64,000 nt of DNA. It comes from an uncultured delta proteobacterium (GTDB taxonomy: Bacteria > Desulfobacterota > Desulfovibrionia > Desulfovibrionales > Desulfovibrionaceae). Position numbers and translations under genes: made by a program. The stretch spans positions 58,459 to 122,458 of the forward strand of contig CAILNX010000032.1 of NCBI GenBank assembly GCA_903835685.1. Direction: 5' to 3'. A model generated the notes under the pieces. The model was not told the DNA's origin. It saw only the letters and a list, made by a program, of their open reading frames with translations, and made no database searches. Numbering within the stretch: position 1 is the first letter of the stretch; the number at the start of each line of letters is the position of its first letter. This document shows positions 8,413-17,555 of this stretch, one piece after another.

Positions 8413-8458
8413 CGTGCATTATGAAACCCGTTTTTCAACCCGTCGTGCATTTTGCAAA
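8413..8458 (+). promoter_or_regulatory. Paired direct repeats, candidate activator-binding sites for kdp
   Basis: CGTGCATTATGAAA (8413-8426) and CGTGCATTTTGCAAA (8444-8458) are near-identical and 31 bp apart, three helical turns. They lie about 65-110 bp upstream of the sigma-54 promoter, the usual place for an NtrC-type enhancer. Confidence 0.45.
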
Positions 8459-8520
8459 GCCCCCTTTTTGGGCCTGATGCCAGAATGCTGAATTAACAGT
8501 ATTTATTTTCAAGGCATGTT

Positions 8521-8536
8521 GGCCCCGACCTTGCTT
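8521..8536 (+). promoter_or_regulatory. Sigma-54 (-24/-12) promoter of kdpFABC
   Basis: TGGCCCC, 4 bp (GACC), TTGCT: it keeps both the GG and GC dinucleotides and the exact spacing of the consensus TGGCACG-N4-TTGCW, 113 bp before the kdpF start. The neighbouring sigma-54 activator gene supports it. Confidence 0.75.
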
Positions 8537-8648
8537 TGTCTCCCCTGAGGCCGTTGCAACCCGATCCGCATGATCCTCAAGCGTCAATCGGGAAGCGGCG
8601 GAGTCTCGATCCTCAAGAAACTGTCATTTCCTTCAATGCGGAGGCGTC

Positions 8649-8738
8649 ATGAGTCTGGAATATTTGGCGGGTGCGGTCATCGCTCTGCTGTTGCTTGGCT
8701 ATCTGGCCGTGGCCCTGATCTGGCCGGAAAAGTTCTAG
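8649..8738 (+). CDS. kdpF: Potassium-transporting ATPase small subunit KdpF
   Basis: A 29-residue single-span membrane peptide, MSLEYLAGAVIALLLLGYLA then VALIWPEKF, ending in the W/YPEKF-type tail typical of KdpF. It stabilises the KdpFABC complex in the inner membrane. It is the first gene of the operon, 9 bp before kdpA. The initiation context GGAGGCGTC-ATG gives a fair ribosome site. Confidence 0.93.
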   Translation: MSLEYLAGAVIALLLLGYLAVALIWPEKF

Positions 8739-8747
8739 GAGGGGTCC

Positions 8748-10475
8748 ATGACCTGGAATGGATGGTTGCAAATTCTCGTGTACTTCGGCCTCGTCCTGGC
8801 GCTGACCAAGCCGCTGGGCGTGTATCTGCACCGGGTGTTCGAGTCGGGCGAACGGCCCCTGCCCCGGCTGTTCGGCCCGGCCGACCGTCTCCTGCACCGG
8901 CTCTGCGGGGTGGACCCGAACCAGGAGCAGGACTGGAAGCAGTACCTCCTCTCTCTGCTGGTATTTAGCCTCATGGGGACCGTGGTCAGCTTTCTCATCC
9001 TGGTCTTTCAGGACCGGCTGCCCTTAAATCCCCAAGGCCAGGAGGGGGTCTCCTGGCACCTGGCCTTCAACACGGCCGTGAGCTTTCTGACCAACACCAA
9101 CTGGCAGTCCTACGCGGGCGAGACCACCATGAGCTACCTCTCCCAGATGGTGGCCCTGGCCTGGCACAATTTCGTCTCGGCCGGGGCTGGCATTGGAGTG
9201 GCCCTGGCCCTGGCCCGGGGCCTGACCCGCAGGCCAGCCCCCGATGATCCGGGGGCCAAGGGTCTGGGCAATTTCTGGTCCGACCTGATCCGTTCCCTGG
9301 TCTACCTGCTCCTTCCGGCCTGCACGGTCCTGGCCCTCATCTTCGTGTCCCAGGGCGTGATCCAGAATTTCGCGCCCTATCTCGATGTGGCCACCCTGGA
9401 GGGCGCGCTTCAACCCATGGCCATGGGGCCGGTGGCCTCCCAGGAGGTCATCAAGATGCTGGGCACCAACGGCGGCGGGTTCTTCAACGCCAACAGCGCC
9501 CATCCCTTCGAGAACCCCACGGCCTTCATCAATCTCTTGCAGATGCTCTGCATCTTCGCCATCCCGGCCGCCCTGACCTATGCCTACGGCCGCATGGCCC
9601 GGGACCAGCGCGAGGGCTGGATCATCTTCTGGTCCATGGCCGTCCTGTTCCTGGCCGGGACCACCACGGCCTACTGGGCCGAGTCCCATGCCAATCCGGC
9701 CCTGTCCGGCCTGGCCATCGAGCAGTCCGTGGGCAATATGGAGGGCAAGGAGGTCCGCTTCGGCATCGCGGGTTCGGCCCTGTTCGCCACCGTGACCACG
9801 GACGCCTCCTGCGGGGCGGTGAACTCCATGCACGACAGCTTCACCCCCCTGGGCGGGCTGGTGCCTCTGGTGAACATCGAACTCGGCGAGATCATCTTCG
9901 GCGGGGTGGGGGCCGGACTCTACGGCATGCTGGTCTTTGTCCTGCTCTCGGTGTTCATCGCCGGGCTCATGGTCGGACGCACGCCCGAGTACCTGGGCAA
10001 GAAGATCGAGGCCCGGGAGATGCAGATGTCCATGATCTATATCCTCATCTTCCCCCTGGTCATCCTGATCTTCACGGCCTGGTCGTCCGTGACCGAGGCC
10101 GGGGTCTCGGCCCTGGCCAACTCCGGCCCGCACGGATTCTCGGAAATCCTGTACGCCTACTCCAGCGCGGCCGGAAACAACGGCTCGGCCTTTGCCGGGC
10201 TGTCCACCAACACCCCCTGGTGGAACGTCACCCTGGGACTGACCATGGTCCTGGGCCGTTTCGCCATGATCGCGCCGGTCCTGGCCATGGCCGGGTCCAT
10301 GCGGGGCAAGCGCACCGTGCCGCCCGGCCCGGGCACCTTTCCGACCAACTGCCTGCTCTTCCTGGGCCTTCTGGTCGGGGTCATCCTCATCGTGGGCGCC
10401 CTGACCTTCTTCCCGGTCCTGTCCCTGGGTCCTGTGCTGGAGGCCTTCCTGGCCCCGCACAACAGGCTCTTCTAG
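8748..10475 (+). CDS. kdpA: Potassium-transporting ATPase subunit A
   Basis: The 575-residue channel-like, K+-binding subunit of the Kdp P-type ATPase, of usual length and with about ten membrane spans. The selectivity-filter segments of the four pseudo-repeats are visible, e.g. LTNTNWQSYAGE, GTNGGGFFNANSAHPFENP, TDASCGAVNSMHD and AGNNGSAFAGLSTNTP. It imports K+ with high affinity together with KdpB and KdpC when external K+ is scarce. It is followed by kdpB after 9 bp. Confidence 0.98.
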   Translation: MTWNGWLQILVYFGLVLALTKPLGVYLHRVFESGERPLPRLFGPADRLLHRLCGVDPNQEQDWKQYLLSLLVFSLMGTVVSFLILVFQDRLPLNPQGQEGVSWHLAFNTAVSFLTNTNWQSYAGETTMSYLSQMVALAWHNFVSAGAGIGVALALARGLTRRPAPDDPGAKGLGNFWSDLIRSLVYLLLPACTVLALIFVSQGVIQNFAPYLDVATLEGALQPMAMGPVASQEVIKMLGTNGGGFFNANSAHPFENPTAFINLLQMLCIFAIPAALTYAYGRMARDQREGWIIFWSMAVLFLAGTTTAYWAESHANPALSGLAIEQSVGNMEGKEVRFGIAGSALFATVTTDASCGAVNSMHDSFTPLGGLVPLVNIELGEIIFGGVGAGLYGMLVFVLLSVFIAGLMVGRTPEYLGKKIEAREMQMSMIYILIFPLVILIFTAWSSVTEAGVSALANSGPHGFSEILYAYSSAAGNNGSAFAGLSTNTPWWNVTLGLTMVLGRFAMIAPVLAMAGSMRGKRTVPPGPGTFPTNCLLFLGLLVGVILIVGALTFFPVLSLGPVLEAFLAPHNRLF

Positions 10476-10484
10476 GAGAACATC

Positions 10485-12533
10485 ATGACCAAGCACACTC
10501 GCCAAGAGATATCCCTGTTCAACAAGGCCATCCTGGGACCTGCCCTGTTCGAGAGCTTCCTCAAGCTCTCGCCCCGACTCATGATGAAGAATCCGGTCAT
10601 GTTCGTGGTGGAGGTGGGCAGCGTGCTCACCTCCATCCTCTGGCTGCGGGACTTGATCCTGCGGCCCGTGAACATGGAGCCCCTGTGGTTCACCGGCCAG
10701 GTCACGCTCTGGCTCTGGATCACCGTGCTCTTCGCCAATTTCGCCGAGGCCGTGGCCGAAGGCCGGGGCAAGGCCCAGGCCGACACCCTGCGCCGCATGC
10801 GCCGGGAGATCGAGGCCCGCAAGCTGACGGACGGCGCGGAGACCCGGGTCTCCGCCTCCACCCTGCGCAAGGGCGACGTGGTGGTGGCCGAGGTCGGGGA
10901 CTTCGTGCCCTGTGACGGCGAGGTCATCGAGGGCATCGCCTCCATCGACGAATCAGCCATCACCGGCGAGTCCGCCCCGGTCATCCGGGAGTCGGGCGGG
11001 GACCGCTCGGCCGTGACCGGCGGCACCCGGGTCCTGTCCGACCGGGTGGTGGTGCGCATCACCGCAGACCCGGGCAGCACCTTCCTGGACCGCATGATCG
11101 CCCTAGTGGAAGGGGCCTCGCGCCAGAAGACCCCCAACGAAATCGCCCTGCACATTCTTCTGGTCGGCCTCACGGTGATCTTTCTCATCGCCTGCGTGAC
11201 CCTGGTGCCCGTGGCCATGTATTCCTCGGTGACCCTCACCGTGACCGTGACCATCGCGCTTTTGGTCTGCCTCATCCCCACCACCATCGGCGGGCTGCTC
11301 TCGGCCATCGGCATCGCGGGCATGGACCGGCTCATCCGCAGAAACGTCCTGGCCATGAGCGGCCGGGCCGTGGAGGCGGCAGGCGACGTGGACGTGCTCC
11401 TGCTGGACAAGACCGGGACCATCACCCTGGGCAACCGCATGGCCACGGAGCTGCTTCCGGCCGAGGGCGTGCGCGTGGAGGACCTGGCCCGGGTGGCCGG
11501 GCTGTCCAGCGCGGCGGACGAGACCCCGGAGGGCCGGTCCATCGTGGCCCTGGTCCGGGAGCGCTACGGGATCGTGGACCAGGACCTTCAGGCCCCGGGC
11601 GCGGTGTTCATCCCCTTCAGCGCCTACACCCGCATGAGCGGCTGTGACGTAAATGGCTCGGTCATCCGCAAGGGGGCCGTGGACGCGGTCATGGACCATG
11701 CCCGTTCCCTGGGCGGGGTCATCCCGGCCGGGGTCCAGGAGGTCACGGACCACATCGGGGACCAGGGCGGAACTCCCCTGGCCGTATCCGAGAACGGCCG
11801 GGTGCTGGGCGTCATCCACCTGAAGGACGTGGTCAAGGCCGGGATCAAGGAGCGCTTCTCCCGCTTCCGGGCCATGGGCATCCGCACGGTCATGATCACC
11901 GGGGACAACCCGCGCACGGCCGCGGCCATCGCCCAGGAGGCCGGGGTGGACGATTTCCTGGCCGAGGCCACGCCCGAGAACAAGATGCGCCTCATCAAGG
12001 AAGAGCAGGGCCGGGGCAAGATCGTGGCCATGACCGGGGACGGGACCAACGACGCCCCGGCCCTGGCCCAGGCCGACGTGGGCATGGCCATGAACACCGG
12101 GACCCAGGCGGCCAAGGAGGCCGGGAACATGATCGACCTGGACTCCAACCCCACCAAGCTCCTGGAGGTGGTGGAGGTGGGCAAGCAGTTGCTCATGACC
12201 CGGGGCACCCTGACCACCTTCTCCATCGCCAACGACGTGGCCAAGTACTTCGCCATTCTGCCCGCGCTGTACATCCTGGCCTACCCGGAGATCGCACCCT
12301 TGAACGTCATGGGCCTGTCCTCCCCGCACAGCGCCATCCTCTCGGCCGTGATATTCAACGCCCTCATCATCATCCTGCTCATCCCCCTGGCCCTGAAGGG
12401 GGTGCGTTACCGGCCCGTGGGCGCGGCCGCGCTTCTGCGCCGGTCCCTGCTCATCTACGGGGTGGGCGGGGTCCTGGCCCCGTTCGTGGGTATCAAGCTC
12501 ATCGACCTGCTGCTCGGCGCAGCAGGAATGTAG
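10485..12533 (+). CDS. kdpB: Potassium-transporting ATPase ATP-binding subunit B
   Basis: The 682-residue catalytic P-type ATPase subunit. The phosphorylation motif [10 protein letters not shown] has its Asp at residue 308; the actuator motif TGES, the nucleotide-binding domain and the hinge motif [16 protein letters not shown] are all intact. AGGAG stands before the ATG. The length is normal and there are no disruptions. Confidence 0.98.
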   Translation: MTKHTRQEISLFNKAILGPALFESFLKLSPRLMMKNPVMFVVEVGSVLTSILWLRDLILRPVNMEPLWFTGQVTLWLWITVLFANFAEAVAEGRGKAQADTLRRMRREIEARKLTDGAETRVSASTLRKGDVVVAEVGDFVPCDGEVIEGIASIDESAITGESAPVIRESGGDRSAVTGGTRVLSDRVVVRITADPGSTFLDRMIALVEGASRQKTPNEIALHILLVGLTVIFLIACVTLVPVAMYSSVTLTVTVTIALLVCLIPTTIGGLLSAIGIAGMDRLIRRNVLAMSGRAVEAAGDVDVLLLDKTGTITLGNRMATELLPAEGVRVEDLARVAGLSSAADETPEGRSIVALVRERYGIVDQDLQAPGAVFIPFSAYTRMSGCDVNGSVIRKGAVDAVMDHARSLGGVIPAGVQEVTDHIGDQGGTPLAVSENGRVLGVIHLKDVVKAGIKERFSRFRAMGIRTVMITGDNPRTAAAIAQEAGVDDFLAEATPENKMRLIKEEQGRGKIVAMTGDGTNDAPALAQADVGMAMNTGTQAAKEAGNMIDLDSNPTKLLEVVEVGKQLLMTRGTLTTFSIANDVAKYFAILPALYILAYPEIAPLNVMGLSSPHSAILSAVIFNALIIILLIPLALKGVRYRPVGAAALLRRSLLIYGVGGVLAPFVGIKLIDLLLGAAGM

Positions 12534-12545
12534 GGAGAAACAGTC

Positions 12546-13136
12546 ATGAAGAACATCCTCGTCATCGCCCTGCGCACCACCCTGGTCACCCTGGTCTTGA
12601 CCGGGCTCATCTACCCGCTGGTGGTCACGGGCGCGGCCCAGGCCCTGTTCCCGGCCCAGGCCCAGGGCAGCCTGGTCAAGGACGAAAAGGGGGCCGTGGT
12701 CGGTTCGGAACTCATCGGCCAGGCCTTTGTGAACCCCGGCTATTTCCAGCCCCGGCCCTCGGCGGCCGGGGAGGGGTACAACGCCACGGCCTCGGGCGGG
12801 TCCAACCTGGGTCCCACCTCGGCCAAGCTCAAGGAACGGGCCGAGGCCGACCTGGCCCGGCTCCTGGAGGAGAACGGCCAGGACAACGGTCCCGTGCCTG
12901 CGGAACTGGTCACGGCCTCGGGCAGCGGCCTGGACCCGCACCTCTCGCCCCGGGCCGCGTACTGGCAAGTCTCCCGGGTGAGCCGGGCCAGGGGTCTGGC
13001 CCGGGACCGGGTGGAAGCCGTTGTGCGCGACAATATCGAGGGCCGGGAGCTGGGATTTCTGGGCGAGGCCAAGGTGAACGTGCTGGCCCTGAACCTGGCC
13101 CTGGACCGGCAGTTTGGCAGGCCCGCGGCCCGGTAG
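12546..13136 (+). CDS. kdpC: Potassium-transporting ATPase subunit C
   Basis: The 196-residue KdpC chaperone-like subunit: one N-terminal membrane segment (about 8-30) and a periplasmic domain containing the family motifs [35 protein letters not shown] and [12 protein letters not shown]. It closes the operon, and 272 bp separate it from the kdpD-like gene. Confidence 0.97.
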   Translation: MKNILVIALRTTLVTLVLTGLIYPLVVTGAAQALFPAQAQGSLVKDEKGAVVGSELIGQAFVNPGYFQPRPSAAGEGYNATASGGSNLGPTSAKLKERAEADLARLLEENGQDNGPVPAELVTASGSGLDPHLSPRAAYWQVSRVSRARGLARDRVEAVVRDNIEGRELGFLGEAKVNVLALNLALDRQFGRPAAR

Positions 13137-13268
13137 TGGCGCAGGTATGAACTGCGCCGCCAAGAAAGAAAAGAAAAACACCATACATTCTCCCTCTTGT
13201 GCTTTGTTCTTGCATCGACCAAATTCGAGGTCGCAACATTTGAGCCGCGTTCACCATCTCTGATCCGC

Positions 13269-13306
13269 CAAGAATGAAGAATAAGAATAATTATTTCTTC
13301 TTCTTG
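13269..13306. repeat. AT-rich imperfect palindrome between kdpC and kdpD
   Basis: A purine-rich arm containing AAGAATAAGAATAATT followed by a pyrimidine-rich arm (ATTTCTTCTTCTTG). The core AGAATAAGAATAATTATTTC is identical in the element at 46074-46110. It may end kdpC transcripts or lie in the kdpD promoter region. Confidence 0.6.
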
Positions 13307-13408
13307 CGATATTGCGAAGGTCAATGCTATGGTCCGCTGATCACAGGAGACAGCCGGGTAAAAAATGGGCAGAAATGAGAATATGCCACAACAACAGAGT
13401 ATGACGCC

Positions 13409-14572
13409 ATGATCCCGTCCTCCCGGACCGGGTCCCAGGACTTCCTGGACCTCCTGGAACGCTCCCGGCGGGGCAAGCTCAAGGTCTACCTCGGTTTTGC
13501 CGCCGGGGTGGGCAAGACCTATCGTATGCTCCAGGAGGCCCACGACTTAAAGCGCCGGGGCGTGGACATCGTGCTCGGGTACATCGAGACCCACGGCCGG
13601 GCCGAGACCGAGGCCCTGATCGGCGACCTGCCCCTGGTGCCCCGCAAGCCCTACGAGTACCGGGGCGTGGTGGTGGAGGACCTGGATCTGGACGCGCTCC
13701 TGGCCCGCAAACCGGCCATCGCCGTGGTGGACGAGGTGGCCCACACCAATGTGCCCGTGTGCCGCAACCACAAGCGGTACCAGGACATCCAGGAAATCCT
13801 GGCCGCCGGGATCAACGTCATCTGCGCCTTCAACATCCAGCACCTGGAGAGCTTAAACGACCTGGTGGCCCGGGCCACGGGCGTGGTGGTGCGCGAGACC
13901 GTGCCGGACACCTTCCTCAAAGGCGCGGACCAGGTCATCATCCTGGACCTGGCCGCCGAGGACCTCCTGGAGCGTTTGCGCGAAGGGAAAATCTACGCCA
14001 AGGAAAAGATTCCCTGGGCCTTGGAGCATTTCTTTCGGGAGGAGAACCTGGCCACCCTGCGGGAGCTCTCCCTGCGCGAGGCGGCCGAGAACCTGGAACG
14101 AACCAGCCGGGCCAAGGGCCTGGAAAACGGCCGCCCCTCCGAGGTGCGCGCCCAGACCGGCGGGCGGATCATGGTCTGCATCGCCTCGGCCTCGCCCAAT
14201 GCCGGGGTGCTCCTGCGCCGGGGCTCGCGCATGGCCGGGAGGCTGAACACCCACTGGTTCGTGGTCTATGTGGAGACCCCCCGGGAGGACCCCACCCGCA
14301 TTGATTCAGCAGCCCAGCGCATCCTTTTGGACAACATCGAAAAGGCCCGGGAACTGGGGGCCGAGGTGGTCAAGCTCCAGGGCGCGGACCCGGTGGCCAC
14401 CCTGCTGGACTTCGCCCGTTCCCACGGGGTGGGGCACATCATCCTGGGCCGCTCCCGCCAGACCTGGTGGCGCAGGCTCCTGGGGGGCTCGGTGCTCTCC
14501 CGGATTATCGACCAGGCCGAGGGCCTGGACGTGCACATCATTTCCTTCGAGGCCGGGGAGAGACCGGAATGA
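13409..14572 (+). CDS. KdpD N-terminal sensor module with universal stress domain, no kinase
   Basis: A 387-residue soluble protein equal to the cytoplasmic N-terminal half of KdpD: the KdpD ATP-binding domain (Walker A GFAAGVGKT at 29-37, Walker B AVVDEVAHTN, signature IQHLESLND) followed by a universal-stress-protein fold (about 255-385). The transmembrane four-helix region and kinase core of canonical KdpD are absent. The next gene, overlapping by 4 bp (ATGA), encodes a membrane histidine kinase, so sensor and kinase are split but translationally coupled. No strong ribosome site precedes the ATG at 13409. Confidence 0.9.
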   Translation: MIPSSRTGSQDFLDLLERSRRGKLKVYLGFAAGVGKTYRMLQEAHDLKRRGVDIVLGYIETHGRAETEALIGDLPLVPRKPYEYRGVVVEDLDLDALLARKPAIAVVDEVAHTNVPVCRNHKRYQDIQEILAAGINVICAFNIQHLESLNDLVARATGVVVRETVPDTFLKGADQVIILDLAAEDLLERLREGKIYAKEKIPWALEHFFREENLATLRELSLREAAENLERTSRAKGLENGRPSEVRAQTGGRIMVCIASASPNAGVLLRRGSRMAGRLNTHWFVVYVETPREDPTRIDSAAQRILLDNIEKARELGAEVVKLQGADPVATLLDFARSHGVGHIILGRSRQTWWRRLLGGSVLSRIIDQAEGLDVHIISFEAGERPE

Positions 14573-16395
14573 CCCTGCGCAACAAGCTCATCCTGGCCCA
14601 GGCCCCCCTGGCCCTGGCCCTGGTGGCCCTGGGCCTTTTCGCCATGACCACGGTGTCCCGCCTGGGTGTCCATTCCCAGGAAATCCTCAAGGACAACTAC
14701 CGCAGCGTCCTGGCCACCCAGCGCATGAAGGAGAGCATCGAGCGCATCGACTCGGCGGCCCTCTTTGTCCTGGCCGGACGCCGGGTGGACGGGGAGCGCA
14801 TGGCCGAGCCCAACCGGGCCGCGTTCGAGGCCGAACTCCAGGTCCAGCAGAACAACATCACCGAGCCTGGCGAGGGCGAGGCCACCAGGACTCTGGTCCA
14901 AAGCTGGAAGAACTACCGGACCCTGACCGCGGATTTTCTGGCCCAGGCCGATCCGGCCCAAGCCCAGGACCTGTATTTTTCCCATCTGCTCCCGGCCTTC
15001 TACCGGGTCAAGGAGCAGGCCGACGTCATCCTGGCCCTGAACCAGGACGCCATGGTGCGCAAAAGCGAGGAGGTCAGCCGCTTTTCCCGCAAGATGGACA
15101 CCTTCATGTCCTTGAGTACGCTCACTGCCGCCCTGGCCGGGATGTGCGTGTCCGTGCTGCTCTTGTCCCGGCTCATGCGGCCCCTGTCCGTGCTCGGCCA
15201 GGCCGTGCGGCGCATCAGCCAGGGCGATTTCGCCATTCGCGCCCAGGTCCAGGGCCGGGACGAGATCGCGCTCCTGGCCTCGGAGTTCAACGCCATGGCC
15301 GACAGCCTGGAGCGCTACCGCAAAAGCTCCCTAGGCGAGCTCATGATCGCCCAGCATACCGTGCAGTCGGCCATCGACAGCCTGCCCGACCCCATTTTCT
15401 CCTTTGGCCTGGGCGGCGAACTCCTGGGCCTGAACCGCAGCGCCGAAGAGGTGCTGGGCCTGCACCTGGACGCCCGAGAGACCGATCCCCTGGCCCATCT
15501 GGAGCCGGACCTGCGCGCGGCCGTGCACCGGGCCAAGGTCCACGTGCTTTCCGGGCACGGGGCCTATGTGCCCAGAGGCTTCGAAGAGGCCGTGCGGGTG
15601 GTGGTCCAGGGCGCGGACAGCTTCTACCTGCCTCTGGCCGCGCCCATCTACGACGACATGGGCAACCTGGGCGGGCTCACCGTGGTCCTGCGGGACGTGG
15701 GGGTCCTGCGCAAGATCGACGACATGAGTTCGGACCTGGTGGCCACCTTTGCCCATGAGTTCCGCACCCCGCTGACCTCCCTGCACATGGCCATCCACGT
15801 CTGCCTGGAGGAGGCCGCAGGACCGCTGACGGAAAACCAGAAGGACCTGCTCAGCGCCGGTCGCGAGGATTGCGCCAGGCTCCAAAGCATGGTCAACGAC
15901 CTCCTGGACATGGCCCGCATCCAGTCCGGCCGCATGCAGATGCATCCGCGCGAGGTGGACGCCCGGGCGATCCTGGACCATGTGCTGGAGCAGCACCGCA
16001 TGCTGGCCGAGGAAAAGGGGGTGGTCCTCACCCGGCTGACCCCGGGTTTAAGCCAGGACATCCTGGCCGACCCGGAGCGCCTAGAGCTGACCCTGTCCAA
16101 CCTGGTGGCCAACGCCATCCGGCACACCCCGTCCGGGGGCCTGGTGGAGCTGAACGCCATGGAGACGCCCCAGGGCGTCCGCTTCGAGGTTTCGGATACC
16201 GGCGAGGGCATCCCGGCCGAGTACCAGGACCAGATCTTCCAGAAATTCTTCCGCATCCCGGGCGCGGGCGGGCGCGGCTCGGGCCTGGGCCTGTCCATCG
16301 CCCGGAACATCGTGGAGGCCCATGGGGGCAAGATCGGGGTGAAAAGCGAGCCAGGACAGGGGAGCACCTTCTGGTTCGAGCTTCCCAGAATGTAA
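14569..16395 (+). CDS. Membrane sensor histidine kinase (HAMP-PAS-HisKA-HATPase), Kdp-linked
   Basis: A 608-residue kinase: membrane spans near 10-28 and 183-203 enclosing a helical sensor domain, HAMP (about 203-255), PAS (about 260-380), HisKA with His396 in FAHEFRTPLTS, and an HATPase domain with GSGLGLSIARNIVEAHGG. The ATG at 14569 overlaps the stop of the KdpD-like gene (ATGA). By position it is the kinase partner of that module and of the NtrC-type regulator at 5976. It is followed by a strong terminator, ending the Kdp block. Confidence 0.92.
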   Translation: MTLRNKLILAQAPLALALVALGLFAMTTVSRLGVHSQEILKDNYRSVLATQRMKESIERIDSAALFVLAGRRVDGERMAEPNRAAFEAELQVQQNNITEPGEGEATRTLVQSWKNYRTLTADFLAQADPAQAQDLYFSHLLPAFYRVKEQADVILALNQDAMVRKSEEVSRFSRKMDTFMSLSTLTAALAGMCVSVLLLSRLMRPLSVLGQAVRRISQGDFAIRAQVQGRDEIALLASEFNAMADSLERYRKSSLGELMIAQHTVQSAIDSLPDPIFSFGLGGELLGLNRSAEEVLGLHLDARETDPLAHLEPDLRAAVHRAKVHVLSGHGAYVPRGFEEAVRVVVQGADSFYLPLAAPIYDDMGNLGGLTVVLRDVGVLRKIDDMSSDLVATFAHEFRTPLTSLHMAIHVCLEEAAGPLTENQKDLLSAGREDCARLQSMVNDLLDMARIQSGRMQMHPREVDARAILDHVLEQHRMLAEEKGVVLTRLTPGLSQDILADPERLELTLSNLVANAIRHTPSGGLVELNAMETPQGVRFEVSDTGEGIPAEYQDQIFQKFFRIPGAGGRGSGLGLSIARNIVEAHGGKIGVKSEPGQGSTFWFELPRM

Positions 16396-16450
16396 GTCCT
16401 ACCCCCCCCCCGCGCGGGTGCTTTGGTCCCTTGGTCTCCGTCGAATATCC

Positions 16451-16492
16451 CGGGCGGCTGGAAGTTACGTTCCGGCCGCCCGAATCTTTTTT
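16451..16492 (+). terminator. Intrinsic terminator ending the Kdp block, preceded by tRNA-Ala-3'-like sequence
   Basis: Thirteen-bp stem CGGGCGGCTGGAA/TTCCGGCCGCCCG (16451-16463 and 16470-16482, one G-T pair) with a T6 run at 16487-16492. The 30 bp before it resemble the tRNA-Ala 3' end (GGTCTCCGTCGAATATCC versus CGTCTCCACCAAATATCT), and the stem shares CGGGCGG...GCCGCCCGAA with the tRNA terminator. Confidence 0.9.
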
Positions 16493-16617
16493 GACCCCGG
16501 AGCCTGCCCTGTCCTCTCCTGACGCCCACGACCTTGCTTCTTGATCGACTCCCAGTTAGGGAACTACGAAGGAAAATATTGAGACCTGCCGTAGGCGCGG
16601 CTGCAGGGAGTGAAGCG

Positions 16618-17139
16618 ATGGAGAAAACAGACGAGCCCCTGTCGGGCGAGGAAATCCTCGACGAGGTCAAGCGTTCCCTGCGGTCCCGGGACGTGGTCAA
16701 TGTCGAGGAAGAGCGGGTCAAGGTGGTGGTCTTCACCCTGGGGGAAGGCCGGTACGCCTTTTTGGGGGCGGACATCCGGGAAATCATCTCCGGGTGCCGG
16801 GTGTTTCCCGTACCCTCGCTCCCCGGCTCCCTCCCGGGGCTGATCAATGTCCGGGGCGACATCGAATCAGCCGTGGACCTGCGCTATTTTCTGGGCGGGG
16901 GGGGCGCGGCCCCGGAAAAGGCCCTGATCGCCATGGCCGTCCGGGGCCAGTTCAAGTCCGGAATCATCATCGATTCCGTGGAGGACGTGGCCGACCTGCC
17001 GGTGAGCCGGGTGAAGCCTCCGCTGGAGACCCTGGCCGGGGCGGCCCGGGAGCTGGCGGCTGGCGAGATCGAACTTGAGGACGGCCGAACCGCGACCCTG
17101 CTGGACATCGAAAAACTGGCCGCCAAGGTCACCCTGTGA
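16618..17139 (+). CDS. CheW-domain coupling protein
   Basis: A 173-residue CheW scaffold protein that links the chemoreceptor to the CheA-type kinase. Seen: a short charged N-terminus, then a CheW fold with VVVFTLGEGRYAFLGADIRE, the conserved VPSLPGSLPGLINVRGDI core, and a C-terminal LLDIEKLAA helix. The ATG at 16618 follows GGGAG; an upstream in-frame ATG at 16534 has none. It is the first gene of the chemosensory operon, and the next gene starts inside its stop (GTGA). Confidence 0.88.
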   Translation: MEKTDEPLSGEEILDEVKRSLRSRDVVNVEEERVKVVVFTLGEGRYAFLGADIREIISGCRVFPVPSLPGSLPGLINVRGDIESAVDLRYFLGGGGAAPEKALIAMAVRGQFKSGIIIDSVEDVADLPVSRVKPPLETLAGAARELAAGEIELEDGRTATLLDIEKLAAKVTL

Positions 17140-17555
17140 GCAGCCCTGCGCGGGACCAGGACGTTTTTCCGCTCCCGGTCCTCTTTTTCTCCGTGGGCGG
17201 CGTCCATTTTGGGGTGAGCGCGGACCAGGTCCGCTCCACGGCTGTCCATGGCCTGGAAGGGGACGGGCGGGAGATCTGGCTGGACCGGGAGATGGACTGC
17301 CCCGGGGGGACCCGGCCGCTGTCGTTCACGGCCCTGGATGTCCGGTTGGCTGGAGGCGAAAGCCTCACCGTGATCGTGGACGCCATGGAGGAGATCACCG
17401 AAGTGGAGGCGCTGGACATCCGCCCGCTGCCCCCCCTGGTCGCGCCCCATGCCCGGCGCAAGGGGCTGTGGGGGGTGATTCCCCGTGCCGGGCGGATGTA
17501 CCTGCTCATGGATTTCTCGCTGTGGAAGGAACCCTTAAAGGGGACACACTCATGA
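17136..17555 (+). CDS. Degenerate CheW-like protein
   Basis: A 139-residue protein with a shortened CheW-like beta pattern (VLFFSVGGVHFGVSADQV, ESLTVIVDAMEEITEVEAL, RMYLLMDFS) but without the central NxRG core. GTG start overlaps the cheW stop, and its own stop overlaps the receptor start (ATGA). Wsp-type systems have two CheW proteins (WspB and WspD); this would be the second, possibly tuned to the receptor. The assignment rests mainly on position and a weak pattern. Confidence 0.55.
   Translation: MSSPARDQDVFPLPVLFFSVGGVHFGVSADQVRSTAVHGLEGDGREIWLDREMDCPGGTRPLSFTALDVRLAGGESLTVIVDAMEEITEVEALDIRPLPPLVAPHARRKGLWGVIPRAGRMYLLMDFSLWKEPLKGTHS

Noticed and set aside
8456..8476. GCCCC-TTTTT-GGGC as a terminator after the 4HB gene
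   Set aside because: Very short stem and no T run on the 3' side.
16519..16541. CGACCTTGCTT near 16527-16537 as a second sigma-54 promoter for the chemosensory operon
   Set aside because: The -12 half matches the kdp promoter, but the required GG of the -24 element is missing (CGCCCAC).
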